From Algivirga pacifica (lineage in GTDB: Bacteria; Bacteroidota; Bacteroidia; Cytophagales; Flammeovirgaceae): a stretch of DNA of 64,000 nt. Positions 25,083-33,433 of the stretch are shown here, piece by piece; within the stretch, counting starts at the first letter, position 1, and each line of letters opens with the position of its first letter. The position numbers were made by a program, and so were the translations under genes. The stretch covers positions 62,001 through 126,000 of the forward strand of contig NZ_BAABJX010000036.1 of the NCBI RefSeq assembly GCF_039543525.1. The letters run 5' to 3'. The notes under the pieces were generated by a model. It was not told the DNA's origin. It did not search any database and worked only from the letters and a program-made list of their open reading frames with translations.

Positions 25083-26315
25083 TTAGTTCTTGTGTTGCAA
25101 ACTTAGTCTCCAATTAAGCATCGAAGGAGTTGATAAAACTTCTTTCCAGTTATGTTGCTTCGAAGTATTAATCCAATTATCTCTAAGCGATGGAGGAATA
25201 TAAAAATGTGTTTCCGCATCAGGGTTGAAATAATTGATCATTCCCTGAAGTAAATGCTGATTGAAATACGTCGCTAAGTAACGTACCAATGAGGAATGAT
25301 CTATGGCATCGTCAATACCATCCTGTAAAAAGCAAAGGACCTTATTCATTAATCGGCCCACTCTTTCGTGAGAAGTTGAGATCCCCACCATTTCAGATAG
25401 TTCATCTCCTATCAAAAAATTGATCAACACTTGAGGATAGAAGTCAAATAAAGTTCCGGGTGTTACATGCTCCAAGAAGTCAACACAAGCCTTTGTCAGT
25501 TCTTTTCCTGCCTCTGAAGCCTCTTTCTGGTCATTAAGAATTTCTAACCCCAACTGTTCTCCTTCTTTGAAGGATTGAGGGATAAGTTCCTCTTTTACTC
25601 CCATAATTCTACCGATATGCTGCCAAACATAAAGATAAGCTTCCTTCTCCTCCTCTGAAACTTCTACTCCTATCTGCTCCAAACCTTGTATAGGGTATAC
25701 CGCAAAGGACAGTAATGTCCCCGCCATGTCTTCCTGATTAATGGGAATACCAAGATCTTCTTGATCCCAACTAACGTGGGTATTATTCAATAGGTAATAA
25801 CGGATAGCTGCATGCATCAATCGAACCTTTTGAGCAGTACGCACACCGACACCATTGGATAAGATCCCTCCTTCTGACATCACATCTAACACAAACTGAG
25901 AAGTTTCCATTAGTCTTCGTACAAATGGATTAAGGCTACCCTCTTTTGACTTCATAAAACGCCCTGTACGGTACAACACCTCTACACCCCTGCGACAAGC
26001 ATAGGTGGAGGGTAAAGACTTACACAAAAGCATCATAGAAATTTGTGGACCATAAGCCTTAAAAAAAGCCATTCCTTTTTCTACTTTAGCTTGATCAATT
26101 CCACTTAGTATATTGTTAGAAGTGTCAAAGTACTCTTTCAGGTAACTTGGTAGGTTCTCTGGCAGCTCCTTATTCCTTCCTAATAAGTCAAAGACGAAAT
26201 TCACACCTTCAAGTGTATTGTCTTCCATGATTTTCTGAATCAGGTCATCTGCATATTGGTCTCCTACAAGACGGGCTTCAGAAAGTCGTTGGCTCTCTAT
26301 TGAGATCGTTTTCAT
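25083..26315 (-). CDS. MpaB/DUF2236-family oxygenase
   Basis: A 410-residue, mostly helical soluble protein of the oxygenase-MpaB/rubber-oxygenase group (DUF2236). The characteristic stretch R-T-A-Q-K-V-R-L-M-H (residues 159-168) is present, followed by the W-x-x-x-D-L-G-I-P-I-N-Q-E-D-M-A-G-T-L motif and a later Y-V-W-Q-H-I-G-R-I-M-G-V. His168 is a candidate haem ligand by analogy with latex-clearing protein. Known members oxidatively cleave polyisoprene or prenyl side chains. No signal peptide is seen, unlike latex-clearing proteins. It is the first gene of a three-gene minus-strand operon. Substrate unknown; a prenyl or terpenoid compound is inferred from family and neighbour. Confidence 0.78.
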   Translation of the reverse strand: MKTISIESQRLSEARLVGDQYADDLIQKIMEDNTLEGVNFVFDLLGRNKELPENLPSYLKEYFDTSNNILSGIDQAKVEKGMAFFKAYGPQISMMLLCKSLPSTYACRRGVEVLYRTGRFMKSKEGSLNPFVRRLMETSQFVLDVMSEGGILSNGVGVRTAQKVRLMHAAIRYYLLNNTHVSWDQEDLGIPINQEDMAGTLLSFAVYPIQGLEQIGVEVSEEEKEAYLYVWQHIGRIMGVKEELIPQSFKEGEQLGLEILNDQKEASEAGKELTKACVDFLEHVTPGTLFDFYPQVLINFLIGDELSEMVGISTSHERVGRLMNKVLCFLQDGIDDAIDHSSLVRYLATYFNQHLLQGMINYFNPDAETHFYIPPSLRDNWINTSKQHNWKEVLSTPSMLNWRLSLQHKN

Positions 26316-26541
26316 AAAATAACAATGAGTATATGGGACTTATACTATTCACACAAATTCTAAATGCAAAAAAGCAACGCAATAAGTACATTCAATGTTC
26401 TTGGTAGTTGTACTGCTAACACTTTATTTCTGCTTAAAAAGTAGTAATATCCAAACAAATATAAATAAAGCAATATTCAAAACGATAAACAAATAGATTT
26501 TCAATCGCCTTAAAAAATATTGAAATCAAGATTCTTTCTCC

Positions 26542-27357
26542 TTATAGCTCTTCCCCACAATACTTACAAAACTTGGCATCCTGATCATGCCCTTCTCTAG
26601 AGCAATTGGGACAAGCCTTGGTTGTCACATTCGCATGTGCATTGGCTAACTCCACAGAGACAATTCCTGTAGGCACAGCTATAATTCCGTACCCCAAAAT
26701 CATAATCAAGGAAGCAACAAATTGTCCAAAAGATGTTTGAGGAGCGATATCACCATACCCTACCGTAGTCAAGGTGACAATGGACCAATAGATACTTCTG
26801 GGAATACTTGTGAATCCGCTTTCACTTCCTTCGATCAGGTACATTAAAGTTCCCAGAATGATAGAAAGCGATAACACTGTTAACAAAAATACCGTGATCT
26901 TAAAACGGCTTGCGATCAAGGCTACGATCAATACTCTCCCTTCTCCCAAATAGCGACCGAGTTTGAAAATACGGAATACCCGAACCAGCCGTAATGCCCT
27001 GATCACAGTGAGAGCATGTCCTCCAGTAGTCAATAAACCAATATACGTAGGAAGGATGGCCAGTAAATCAACGATCCCAAAAAAGCTATAAATATAGTGT
27101 ATTGGTCTTTTTACGGCATAGATTCTCGCAAAGTACTCTATGGTAAACAATATCGTAAAAACCCATTCCAAGGTCTTTAACCACACTCCATAATGAAGAG
27201 CTACATCGGTAATGCTTTCCAACATCACCACGGCAATACTCATGAGGATAAGAAGTAGAAGTGCCACATCAAAAAACTTTCCCCAAAAGGTATCTGCCTC
27301 AAATATGATCTCATGCAGCCGTTCTTGAAGTGTTTGCTTAGGTAAAGGTGGTCTCAT
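26542..27357 (-). CDS. Voltage-gated potassium channel with C-terminal zinc ribbon
   Basis: A 271-residue six-helix ion channel. The S4 segment has regularly spaced arginines (I-R-A-L-R-L-V-R-V-F-R-I-F-K), and the selectivity filter T-V-G-Y-G-D follows a pore helix near residue 195. The last 25 residues form a separate zinc ribbon (C-P-N-C, then C-K-Y-C) on a short linker after S6, in place of the RCK or cyclic-nucleotide domains seen in many bacterial channels. It should conduct K+ out of the cell or set membrane potential. It is on the same strand as the oxygenase operon but 226 bp upstream, so probably independent. Confidence 0.9.
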   Translation of the reverse strand: MRPPLPKQTLQERLHEIIFEADTFWGKFFDVALLLLILMSIAVVMLESITDVALHYGVWLKTLEWVFTILFTIEYFARIYAVKRPIHYIYSFFGIVDLLAILPTYIGLLTTGGHALTVIRALRLVRVFRIFKLGRYLGEGRVLIVALIASRFKITVFLLTVLSLSIILGTLMYLIEGSESGFTSIPRSIYWSIVTLTTVGYGDIAPQTSFGQFVASLIMILGYGIIAVPTGIVSVELANAHANVTTKACPNCSREGHDQDAKFCKYCGEEL

Positions 27358-27720
27358 TTTTCAAAGGTTATTCTTTTGACTTTCAATTAGCTTATTTTCT
27401 ATGAATCCTTCAAGAAGGTAGAGGATATATTAAAAAGAGAAATGTTACTACATGGGGTCTTCTCACCATCATTCTACAGGCCCTCCTGCCTTCGAGCAAC
27501 CACAGGATCGCCCTTACTTTTAATTTTTTTTAAGATTTTCCTGTCCACTCTCAGAAAATGCTTGTCTACCAATAAAGCTTACAAAAGTAATCGGTAATAA
27601 GTAAAAGGCAACAGGTGTATTTCACTTCGCTTTTGACAGCTTACCACTTTTGGATCGCTTAATTATTAACAGGGGGTATCCCCGTCAATTTACTATTCAC
27701 TAAAACACAAGCGTAATTAA
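27358..27720. other. Intergenic region with a decayed GGGCGACC palindrome
   Basis: A 363-bp gap between divergent genes. A degenerate copy of the palindrome (gagcaaccacaggatcgccc, 27494-27513) is the only recognisable item. No convincing promoter was found for the plus-strand gene starting at 27721. Confidence 0.5.
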
Positions 27721-28458
27721 ATGATGAGAAAATTAACCTTATCGCTGTGTCTTTTTTTTGCTCTTGCAACGCAAATGCATGCCCAAACAAAGTGGTATGT
27801 AAAAGCTGGTGTCAATTGGATTAATGGATTTCAAGTTCCTGAAACGGAAGCCAACAGGCTGGTCATAGCCCCTGAAGGGATTATGAACTTTACGGCTGTT
27901 GGAAAAGACGACTTTGATGAAGACGCTGTCCCGCTCAAATCGTTGGTTAATGGCTTGCCGGTTGTCGGCGTCTATGCCTCGTTTCCTTTCTTGCTTACCA
28001 CAGGACTTGAATACCAACCACTGAGCACCCGAACGCTGTATAGAAGCAAAGGACTCAACAGTACAGGGGTATACCATTACCTCAAGGAGTACAACACGGT
28101 ACACTCCCTTTCTATTCCTCTTTTTCTGGACTTCCGTAGAACCTCCAGAAAATCCTCCATCTATGGAGGCGCTCGACTACATTTCAACCTCTTTGGGCAT
28201 CAGATCCAAAAGAGTAGTTGGAGTAATTCAGCACTGAAACGGAGTATGTCCGTCACTGATGGAGAGATTGATCCTATGAACCTATCCTATGTAGGGGGTT
28301 TCAACTATGGCATTCTTAACTTTGAGCTAGCTTATTATCCTAAGTCTGTGCTCAATGCAAACTATGTCAACAGTGCCTTGAATCGCCCTTACCTGGCCTT
28401 TGACGAAGAATCAGTCATTAAGTTCTCTACCTCTATTATTCTAGGAGGAAGAAAATAA
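27721..28458 (+). CDS. Secreted barrel-like protein of unknown function
   Basis: A 245-residue protein with a signal peptide (residues 1-21, ending M-H-A-Q). The mature part begins T-K-W-Y-V-K-A-G-V-N-W, a pattern typical of the first strand of small Bacteroidota outer-membrane barrels, and continues with alternating aromatic and polar strands (Y-G-G-A-R-L-H-F-N-L-F-G) to a final strand ending I-I-L-G-G-R-K. A PorT or OMP beta-barrel-type fold is likely. It lies 45 bp before a lipoprotein gene that itself precedes a paralogue, so the three are probably one operon acting together at the outer membrane. The codon after the first ATG is also ATG. Confidence 0.7.
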   Translation: MMRKLTLSLCLFFALATQMHAQTKWYVKAGVNWINGFQVPETEANRLVIAPEGIMNFTAVGKDDFDEDAVPLKSLVNGLPVVGVYASFPFLLTTGLEYQPLSTRTLYRSKGLNSTGVYHYLKEYNTVHSLSIPLFLDFRRTSRKSSIYGGARLHFNLFGHQIQKSSWSNSALKRSMSVTDGEIDPMNLSYVGGFNYGILNFELAYYPKSVLNANYVNSALNRPYLAFDEESVIKFSTSIILGGRK

Positions 28459-28503
28459 ACACTTTTAAAACGAATTTTATCCTATCAGATATACTGAACG
28501 ATT

Positions 28504-29598
28504 ATGGAAAAACTAAAATCATTATTCATTAGCCTGTTCGTACTACTTACCTTTAACAGTTGTGACTATATCAGTGACTTTGTTGATCCTGAACCTACCT
28601 TTGATGTTACAGAAGATGCCGGAAACCTGGTCATCAATAACTATTCTGACCATGCATTGGTACTATATCACAATGGAGAGCCTTATAAGAAAATCCCTAA
28701 TAGTGCCACGGACTTTATTATATGGTTGCCCAACGATAATGATATGACGTTTGATCTACAGCTCTATAAGTACGATGATGTAGCTCCTAACTTCCCTGCA
28801 AATCCAGACCTCACCAAGGTCTATAAGCGTTGGAACATCAACCTTTCCGACTCCAAGGATATCGAGAAGAGGGCGACCTGGCACATCACTAATAACGAAG
28901 CAGAGATCAACTCTGGTAACCTTAAGTTCTCTTACGTTGGAGGTACTGACTATCAAGTGGACGTCTTCCTGAACAATCAAAATGGCGCCAAGATCATCAC
29001 CCTTAAACCAGGTGATCAATACGACAAGATCGTAGGTATTGATTATGGTGCTTATACGCTTCATTTCCGTTACTGGATCTCTGATCCTAACACTCCAGAA
29101 GGACTACAAATCAAAGGATGGGTTGAGAAAGAGGTGGTTGCCGGACAAGAAGTAGATATCTGGGCTGTTATCAACTCCAACCGTCCTGAGAAGCACCTAT
29201 TCATTCCACACTACGACCAAGTCAATGCGGTTCCAGACCGAAGAGGTAGTATCAAGATTATCAATCAATACCCTGAACCAATTGCTATCCGTGCGAATGG
29301 AAGAGACATTGAAGAGCTAATGTACCTGGATGGAGATACACAAGCTGCCTCTATGCTAGCCTATGGAGATGCTATTGAGTTTGTATTGGATGAAAACATC
29401 TATACGCTAGAAGCTACCTCAATTACAGCAGGAGGAACACTAGCTACGGCTGTTATTGATCTAAGTGTAGGTGAGAATGCTGAGTGGACGATCAAGGTAG
29501 TTGATGGAACAGTAGTCTCAGAAGTCGTAGACCCTGAGCCTGTGGTTGAAGAAGAGGAAGAGGAAACTCCTCCAGCAGAAAGCGAAACTACCAACTAA
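28504..29598 (+). CDS. Lipoprotein, first of a paralogous pair
   Basis: A 364-residue lipoprotein (lipobox F-N-S-C near residue 20). The mature protein has two similar beta-rich halves and a C-terminal acidic tail of Glu, Pro and Thr. It is clearly homologous to the next gene: both share V-D-V/I-F/Y-L-N-N-Q-N-G-A-K followed by a PG turn and L-H/L-F-R-Y-W-I/V-S-D. The family is not one I can name. The acidic tail is absent from the paralogue and may be a surface-exposed or low-complexity spacer. It follows the barrel-like gene by 45 bp. Confidence 0.75.
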   Translation: MEKLKSLFISLFVLLTFNSCDYISDFVDPEPTFDVTEDAGNLVINNYSDHALVLYHNGEPYKKIPNSATDFIIWLPNDNDMTFDLQLYKYDDVAPNFPANPDLTKVYKRWNINLSDSKDIEKRATWHITNNEAEINSGNLKFSYVGGTDYQVDVFLNNQNGAKIITLKPGDQYDKIVGIDYGAYTLHFRYWISDPNTPEGLQIKGWVEKEVVAGQEVDIWAVINSNRPEKHLFIPHYDQVNAVPDRRGSIKIINQYPEPIAIRANGRDIEELMYLDGDTQAASMLAYGDAIEFVLDENIYTLEATSITAGGTLATAVIDLSVGENAEWTIKVVDGTVVSEVVDPEPVVEEEEEETPPAESETTN

Positions 29599-29690
29599 AG
29601 TAATAGGTAAAAGGTATGAGGTAGTAGGTGTTACTTTATGCCTATTACCTTATACCTTTTACTTTCTACCTTAAACCTTTTTTTAAAAAA
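29599..29690. repeat. Heptamer-repeat hairpin between the paralogous lipoprotein genes
   Basis: The left arm is built of taggtaaaaggtat-type units and the right arm of attaccttataccttttact, forming a long imperfect stem that starts at the first gene's stop. It could reduce read-through to the second lipoprotein gene. Similar in sequence to the hairpin at 30755. Confidence 0.65.
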
Positions 29691-29701
29691 TAAAGGAAAC
29701 T

Positions 29702-30754
29702 ATGCAAAGGTTACTATATATTCTCATTGGGGGCCTATTGTTGGGAATATCTTCTTGCTCCACCTTTGAGGGGGAATATGATCCCTACGAAGAGATCTTA
29801 ATAGAAGAAGGAAGTTATACCAGTGTATCAGACAGCTATTTATCTTTTCCTGATACGGAACCCAATTTGTATTTATACAACGATACAGAGTACAAGCTGT
29901 ACCTCTATGTGGACCAGAAGCTCACAAAGATGATCCCAGCTTACACCATTGAATTTGGAGTACGAGTAGAGACTAATGGATATGCTACCAATAACCTTAA
30001 GTTATTCAAGGTGATTGATCTGGAAAAAGAAGATATCTATAACCCACCTGCGGAAAAAATATTTAAGCAGTGGGATGCTATTTTACCAGTGGATACATTT
30101 AATGCGATTCAGTGGACAATTGATAATGAACAGGAAAGTGATACCATTGAGAAGTCAATTGTACATTTTCATTATCCTACCAAAGATGCTTTGGGAAAGA
30201 GTAATATCTATTCCGTAGATATTTACCTCAATAACCAGAATGGTGCTAAACTGGCCTCCTTACAACCAGGAAATGTGGTAAGTATCGCCTTGGATTATGG
30301 ATTGCAAACCTTATTGTTTCGCTATTGGGTCTCCGATAATACTGACAGCTCTGGTTCCAGAGAAATAGGGTGGGTAGCACAAAAGCCCAACGGAACAGAC
30401 TATACTGTTATCGCTAATAGTAATAATAAAGAAATCTCCTTTGAGATCCCTGTATACTTTAGTTCTTATACTGATGACGCTACAGGTTTCTTAACCATAG
30501 CAAATACGAGCAGTGATGACCTGCTAATCAAAGCTGATGGCAAGCTATTAGAAGACTTTATTATTGTAGAAGGTGAATCTACCCAAGGGATGTCCTATAT
30601 CAGTGGAAAAGAGTCCGGCAACAATGTCATGACGGTGAAATTACCCGTTGGCAACTTGTTACTAGAAGCATTTAAACCCACTTCGGGCGAACGAGTAGCT
30701 TCTACCGTTGTAGAAATTACAGAGGGGAGTTCAATACATTGGAATATTCAATAA
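29702..30754 (+). CDS. Lipoprotein, second of a paralogous pair
   Basis: A 350-residue lipoprotein (lipobox I-S-S-C near residue 19). It matches the preceding gene across the whole mature region, including V-D-I-Y-L-N-N-Q-N-G-A-K and L-L-F-R-Y-W-V-S-D, but lacks its acidic tail. Divergence is large, so the duplication is old. Both may be surface partners of the barrel-like protein encoded first in the cluster. No enzyme motif is visible. Confidence 0.75.
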   Translation: MQRLLYILIGGLLLGISSCSTFEGEYDPYEEILIEEGSYTSVSDSYLSFPDTEPNLYLYNDTEYKLYLYVDQKLTKMIPAYTIEFGVRVETNGYATNNLKLFKVIDLEKEDIYNPPAEKIFKQWDAILPVDTFNAIQWTIDNEQESDTIEKSIVHFHYPTKDALGKSNIYSVDIYLNNQNGAKLASLQPGNVVSIALDYGLQTLLFRYWVSDNTDSSGSREIGWVAQKPNGTDYTVIANSNNKEISFEIPVYFSSYTDDATGFLTIANTSSDDLLIKADGKLLEDFIIVEGESTQGMSYISGKESGNNVMTVKLPVGNLLLEAFKPTSGERVASTVVEITEGSSIHWNIQ

Positions 30755-30833
30755 AAAGTAAAAGGTAAAAAGGAATAGGTAAAAGGTGTAAATACATTGT
30801 AGAATCTACTTTATACCTTTTACCTTTTACCTT
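30755..30833. repeat. Heptamer-repeat hairpin between convergent genes
   Basis: AAAGTAAAAGGTAAAAAGG on the left faces CCTTTTACCTTTTACCTTTT on the right, filling the whole gap between the lipoprotein stop and the stop of the hybrid kinase. A bidirectional terminator role is plausible. Confidence 0.65.
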
Positions 30834-32801
30834 TTAAGAAGAATGCTCTCTGGTATAATGACTTAGTTTTTCGTAAAGGTCATTCTTATTGAATGGCTTG
30901 GAGATATAATCATTCATCCCTGCTTCCAGACAACGCACGGCCTCATCCTTAAGGGCAGAGGCAGTCATGGCTATGATAGGTACTTCGGCCTTATAACCTT
31001 CAAATTTGCGTATATGGCGAGTCGCATCATATCCATCCATCTCTGGCATATGAAGATCCATTAAGACAATATCAAAATCCTCTTGTCTTAATTTCTCAAG
31101 GGCCTCCCTTCCATTTCTGGCTAATACACAAGCATAGTCCCATTGCTTAAGTAAGGTCTGTACCAACATTTGATTGACTTCGTTATCCTCAACCAAGAGC
31201 ACTTTTAAATCCACCTCTGATATCTCAGTTCCAGGTTGCTCCAATGCAGACTGCCACAAGTTGTCCATGACCTTTACTTCTTCTGCCACTGCATCAACTA
31301 GCTGCTCCTCTTTATTTTTCAAAAGGGTAATTTCACAAGAGAATGTACTCCCCCTTCCTACTTCACTTTCCAGGAAGATCTTTCCTCCGTGCAACTCCAC
31401 CAGCTGCTTAGTGATCGCTAGTCCTAATCCAGTTCCTCCGTATTTACGGGTCGTATCGTTAGAGGCTTGTGTAAAGCTTCCAAATATAGCATCGTACTTA
31501 CTTCTTGGAATACCTATACCGGTATCCTTTACAAAAAAGCGAATCGTAATTTCCTCTGTAGTTTCTCGAACTAAAGAGGCCCCTATCGTAACTTTTCCTT
31601 TAATCGTAAACTTGATGGCATTGGAAAATAAGTTGAGCAGGATTTGATTTAAACGAACAGAATCTCCTATTAATGTTTGTGGCAAGGACTCATCTACCTG
31701 TACATCTATCTCCAGATTTTTCTTTTTGAGCTTTGGCAAACAAGATGCTACTACTGTCTCTATCACATTCATCAGGTAGAAAGCATTTTGTTCCAAGGTC
31801 AATTTACCTGACGCAATCTTGGAGAGGTCCAGGATATCATTAATAATCACTAAAAGATTGTCTGCTGAGCTACGTATAATATTCAGGTATTTCTTCTGCT
31901 GTTCAGAAAGTGTGGTTTCTGACAGTAAATCGGCCACACCAATAACTCCATTCATTGGCGTACGGATCTCGTGACTCATATTGGCCAGGAATTCCTGTTT
32001 GGTCTTGGCTAGGTATTCTGCCTCTTCTTTTGCTGTAATTAGACTCTCATTCTGTAGCTCTATTTCAGAGAGCATCTCATTAAACGCAGAAATAAGAATT
32101 TTTATTTCACTTTCTTCACTCTGCTTATGCTTCAGACGTATGGAATAATCTTTTTGAGAGGTGATTTTCTTGGCTACCTCTGCTAAGTCAAGGATTGGCT
32201 TGGAGATCAACCCTTGTAAACGGGTTGAAAGAAAGTAAGAGAAAAACAATGCACAAACAAAGAAGATGATATAGATCGCCACATAACGGTATACTATACT
32301 ATAAAATTCCGTTAGTGCTACCTGCAGGTATACTGTATTGACGACCGTTTCTCCATCTTTAATAGTAGTATAAATCTGTAAGCTATTCCCCCAAAAATCA
32401 AAGTCCACCATATCCTGTTGATACCCTGGTGTACGTTGGGCTGCGGCCACGACTTTGGCTACAGGTAAAGGTCCCTCAGCATTTTTTTGCTGATATACTT
32501 CTAGGTCATAAAGGGAGAATAGTTGGTTTTCTAGATCAAAAATAGCCGCCTGTTTGACATGAATATCGCTGCGTAGGATATCGTATAGATTGGATTGTGT
32601 CGCTTCTCTTTGCATCAGAGCAACTGAAGCATCATTATAAGTTCCTATAATATCTGCTAACTTCACATACTCATGCACTACTTTGTTACGATAAGAAACC
32701 AAATCGTAAGACAGAAAAAATGTAGCAGCCAGAAATAAGGAGCTTGTACTGACTAGCATAATAATCCATACTATTTTTTGCTGTATGGATGTATTTTTCA
32801 T
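30834..32801 (-). CDS. Hybrid histidine kinase with CHASE8-like periplasmic sensor
   Basis: The ATG at 32801 gives 655 residues and begins 4 bp after the YfiR stop; ATGs at 32822 and 32879 are alternatives that overlap it. Order: TM1 (10-32), a periplasmic domain (35-165) with N-D-A-S-V-A-L-M and A-A-I-F-D-L-E-N-Q-L-F-S-L-Y, resembling the CHASE8 domain of YfiN, TM2 (170-195), HAMP, H-box N-M-S-H-E-I-R-T-P (His276), ATPase motifs (N-L-F-S-N-A-I-K-F-T; G-T-G-L-G-L-A), and a receiver domain with phospho-acceptor Asp582 in L-M-D-L-H-M-P-E-M-D-G. It replaces the diguanylate cyclase of a YfiBNR-type system with a kinase output. No DNA-binding regulator is adjacent. Confidence 0.87.
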   Translation of the reverse strand: MKNTSIQQKIVWIIMLVSTSSLFLAATFFLSYDLVSYRNKVVHEYVKLADIIGTYNDASVALMQREATQSNLYDILRSDIHVKQAAIFDLENQLFSLYDLEVYQQKNAEGPLPVAKVVAAAQRTPGYQQDMVDFDFWGNSLQIYTTIKDGETVVNTVYLQVALTEFYSIVYRYVAIYIIFFVCALFFSYFLSTRLQGLISKPILDLAEVAKKITSQKDYSIRLKHKQSEESEIKILISAFNEMLSEIELQNESLITAKEEAEYLAKTKQEFLANMSHEIRTPMNGVIGVADLLSETTLSEQQKKYLNIIRSSADNLLVIINDILDLSKIASGKLTLEQNAFYLMNVIETVVASCLPKLKKKNLEIDVQVDESLPQTLIGDSVRLNQILLNLFSNAIKFTIKGKVTIGASLVRETTEEITIRFFVKDTGIGIPRSKYDAIFGSFTQASNDTTRKYGGTGLGLAITKQLVELHGGKIFLESEVGRGSTFSCEITLLKNKEEQLVDAVAEEVKVMDNLWQSALEQPGTEISEVDLKVLLVEDNEVNQMLVQTLLKQWDYACVLARNGREALEKLRQEDFDIVLMDLHMPEMDGYDATRHIRKFEGYKAEVPIIAMTASALKDEAVRCLEAGMNDYISKPFNKNDLYEKLSHYTREHSS

Positions 32802-32805
32802 AGGG

Positions 32806-33396
32806 TTAGTAACCATTTTCATAGGAATCATCCGGATCGTAAGGAATAATATCGCTTGCCAAACGAAGCAAATTGACATTGATCGTTAATTGGGCCCGAT
32901 TAGCTGCCATAACATTGAGCGTGTATAAGTTTTCGGTGAGGTTAATAACCCCTCCTATTTCACAAAAACGATCAATTTGATCTCCTATTGTTAATACCAT
33001 GGCATTTCTACGACTATAAATCTGCCGAAGAATCTCTTTCACCTCTTGCTTAGAGTAAGCATTACTCACAAAAATAATGTGGGCGCCTCTTACCTCTTCC
33101 ACTGCTCTACCTCTACGAATTTCCCAGGTTTTTCCTTTGATAGGTCGATTTTTCAAGACATCATCAATGACCTGACCAAAAGGGTCATCTCCCAAGATAC
33201 CCAACACCAGATGGTCTGCCTCTTTCCAGGCATGTTCTGGCCAGGTTACTAAGCGCCCAAAGGTATAGATCATTCCAGCCTTCCGCTCATATTCCGTATA
33301 TTGTGCTTGCCCTACCAACGGCAGCAGCAAGCAACATCCCAGAAGATAAGTCCTGAGGTTGGAAAAAGAATTAGATATATGCTGTTGTGCTATCAT
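32806..33396 (-). CDS. YfiR-family (DUF4154) periplasmic regulator
   Basis: A 196-residue protein with an N-terminal signal sequence (L-L-G-C-C-L-L-L-P-L-V-G-Q-A) and a single DUF4154/YfiR domain: Y-E-R-K-A-G-M-I-Y-T-F-G-R-L-V-T-W-P, G-I-L-G-D-D-P-F-G, I-I-F-V-S-N-A and the late G-G-V-I-N-L motif. In Pseudomonas YfiR holds the periplasmic domain of YfiN inactive. Here the gene sits between an OmpA-like gene and a CHASE8-type kinase gene (gaps of 37 and 4 bp), giving the same trio order. I infer that it represses the kinase. Confidence 0.88.
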   Translation of the reverse strand: MIAQQHISNSFSNLRTYLLGCCLLLPLVGQAQYTEYERKAGMIYTFGRLVTWPEHAWKEADHLVLGILGDDPFGQVIDDVLKNRPIKGKTWEIRRGRAVEEVRGAHIIFVSNAYSKQEVKEILRQIYSRRNAMVLTIGDQIDRFCEIGGVINLTENLYTLNVMAANRAQLTINVNLLRLASDIIPYDPDDSYENGY

Positions 33397-33433
33397 ATAG
33401 AAATCACAAGCCTCCTCAAAAGAGACTTCTGGT

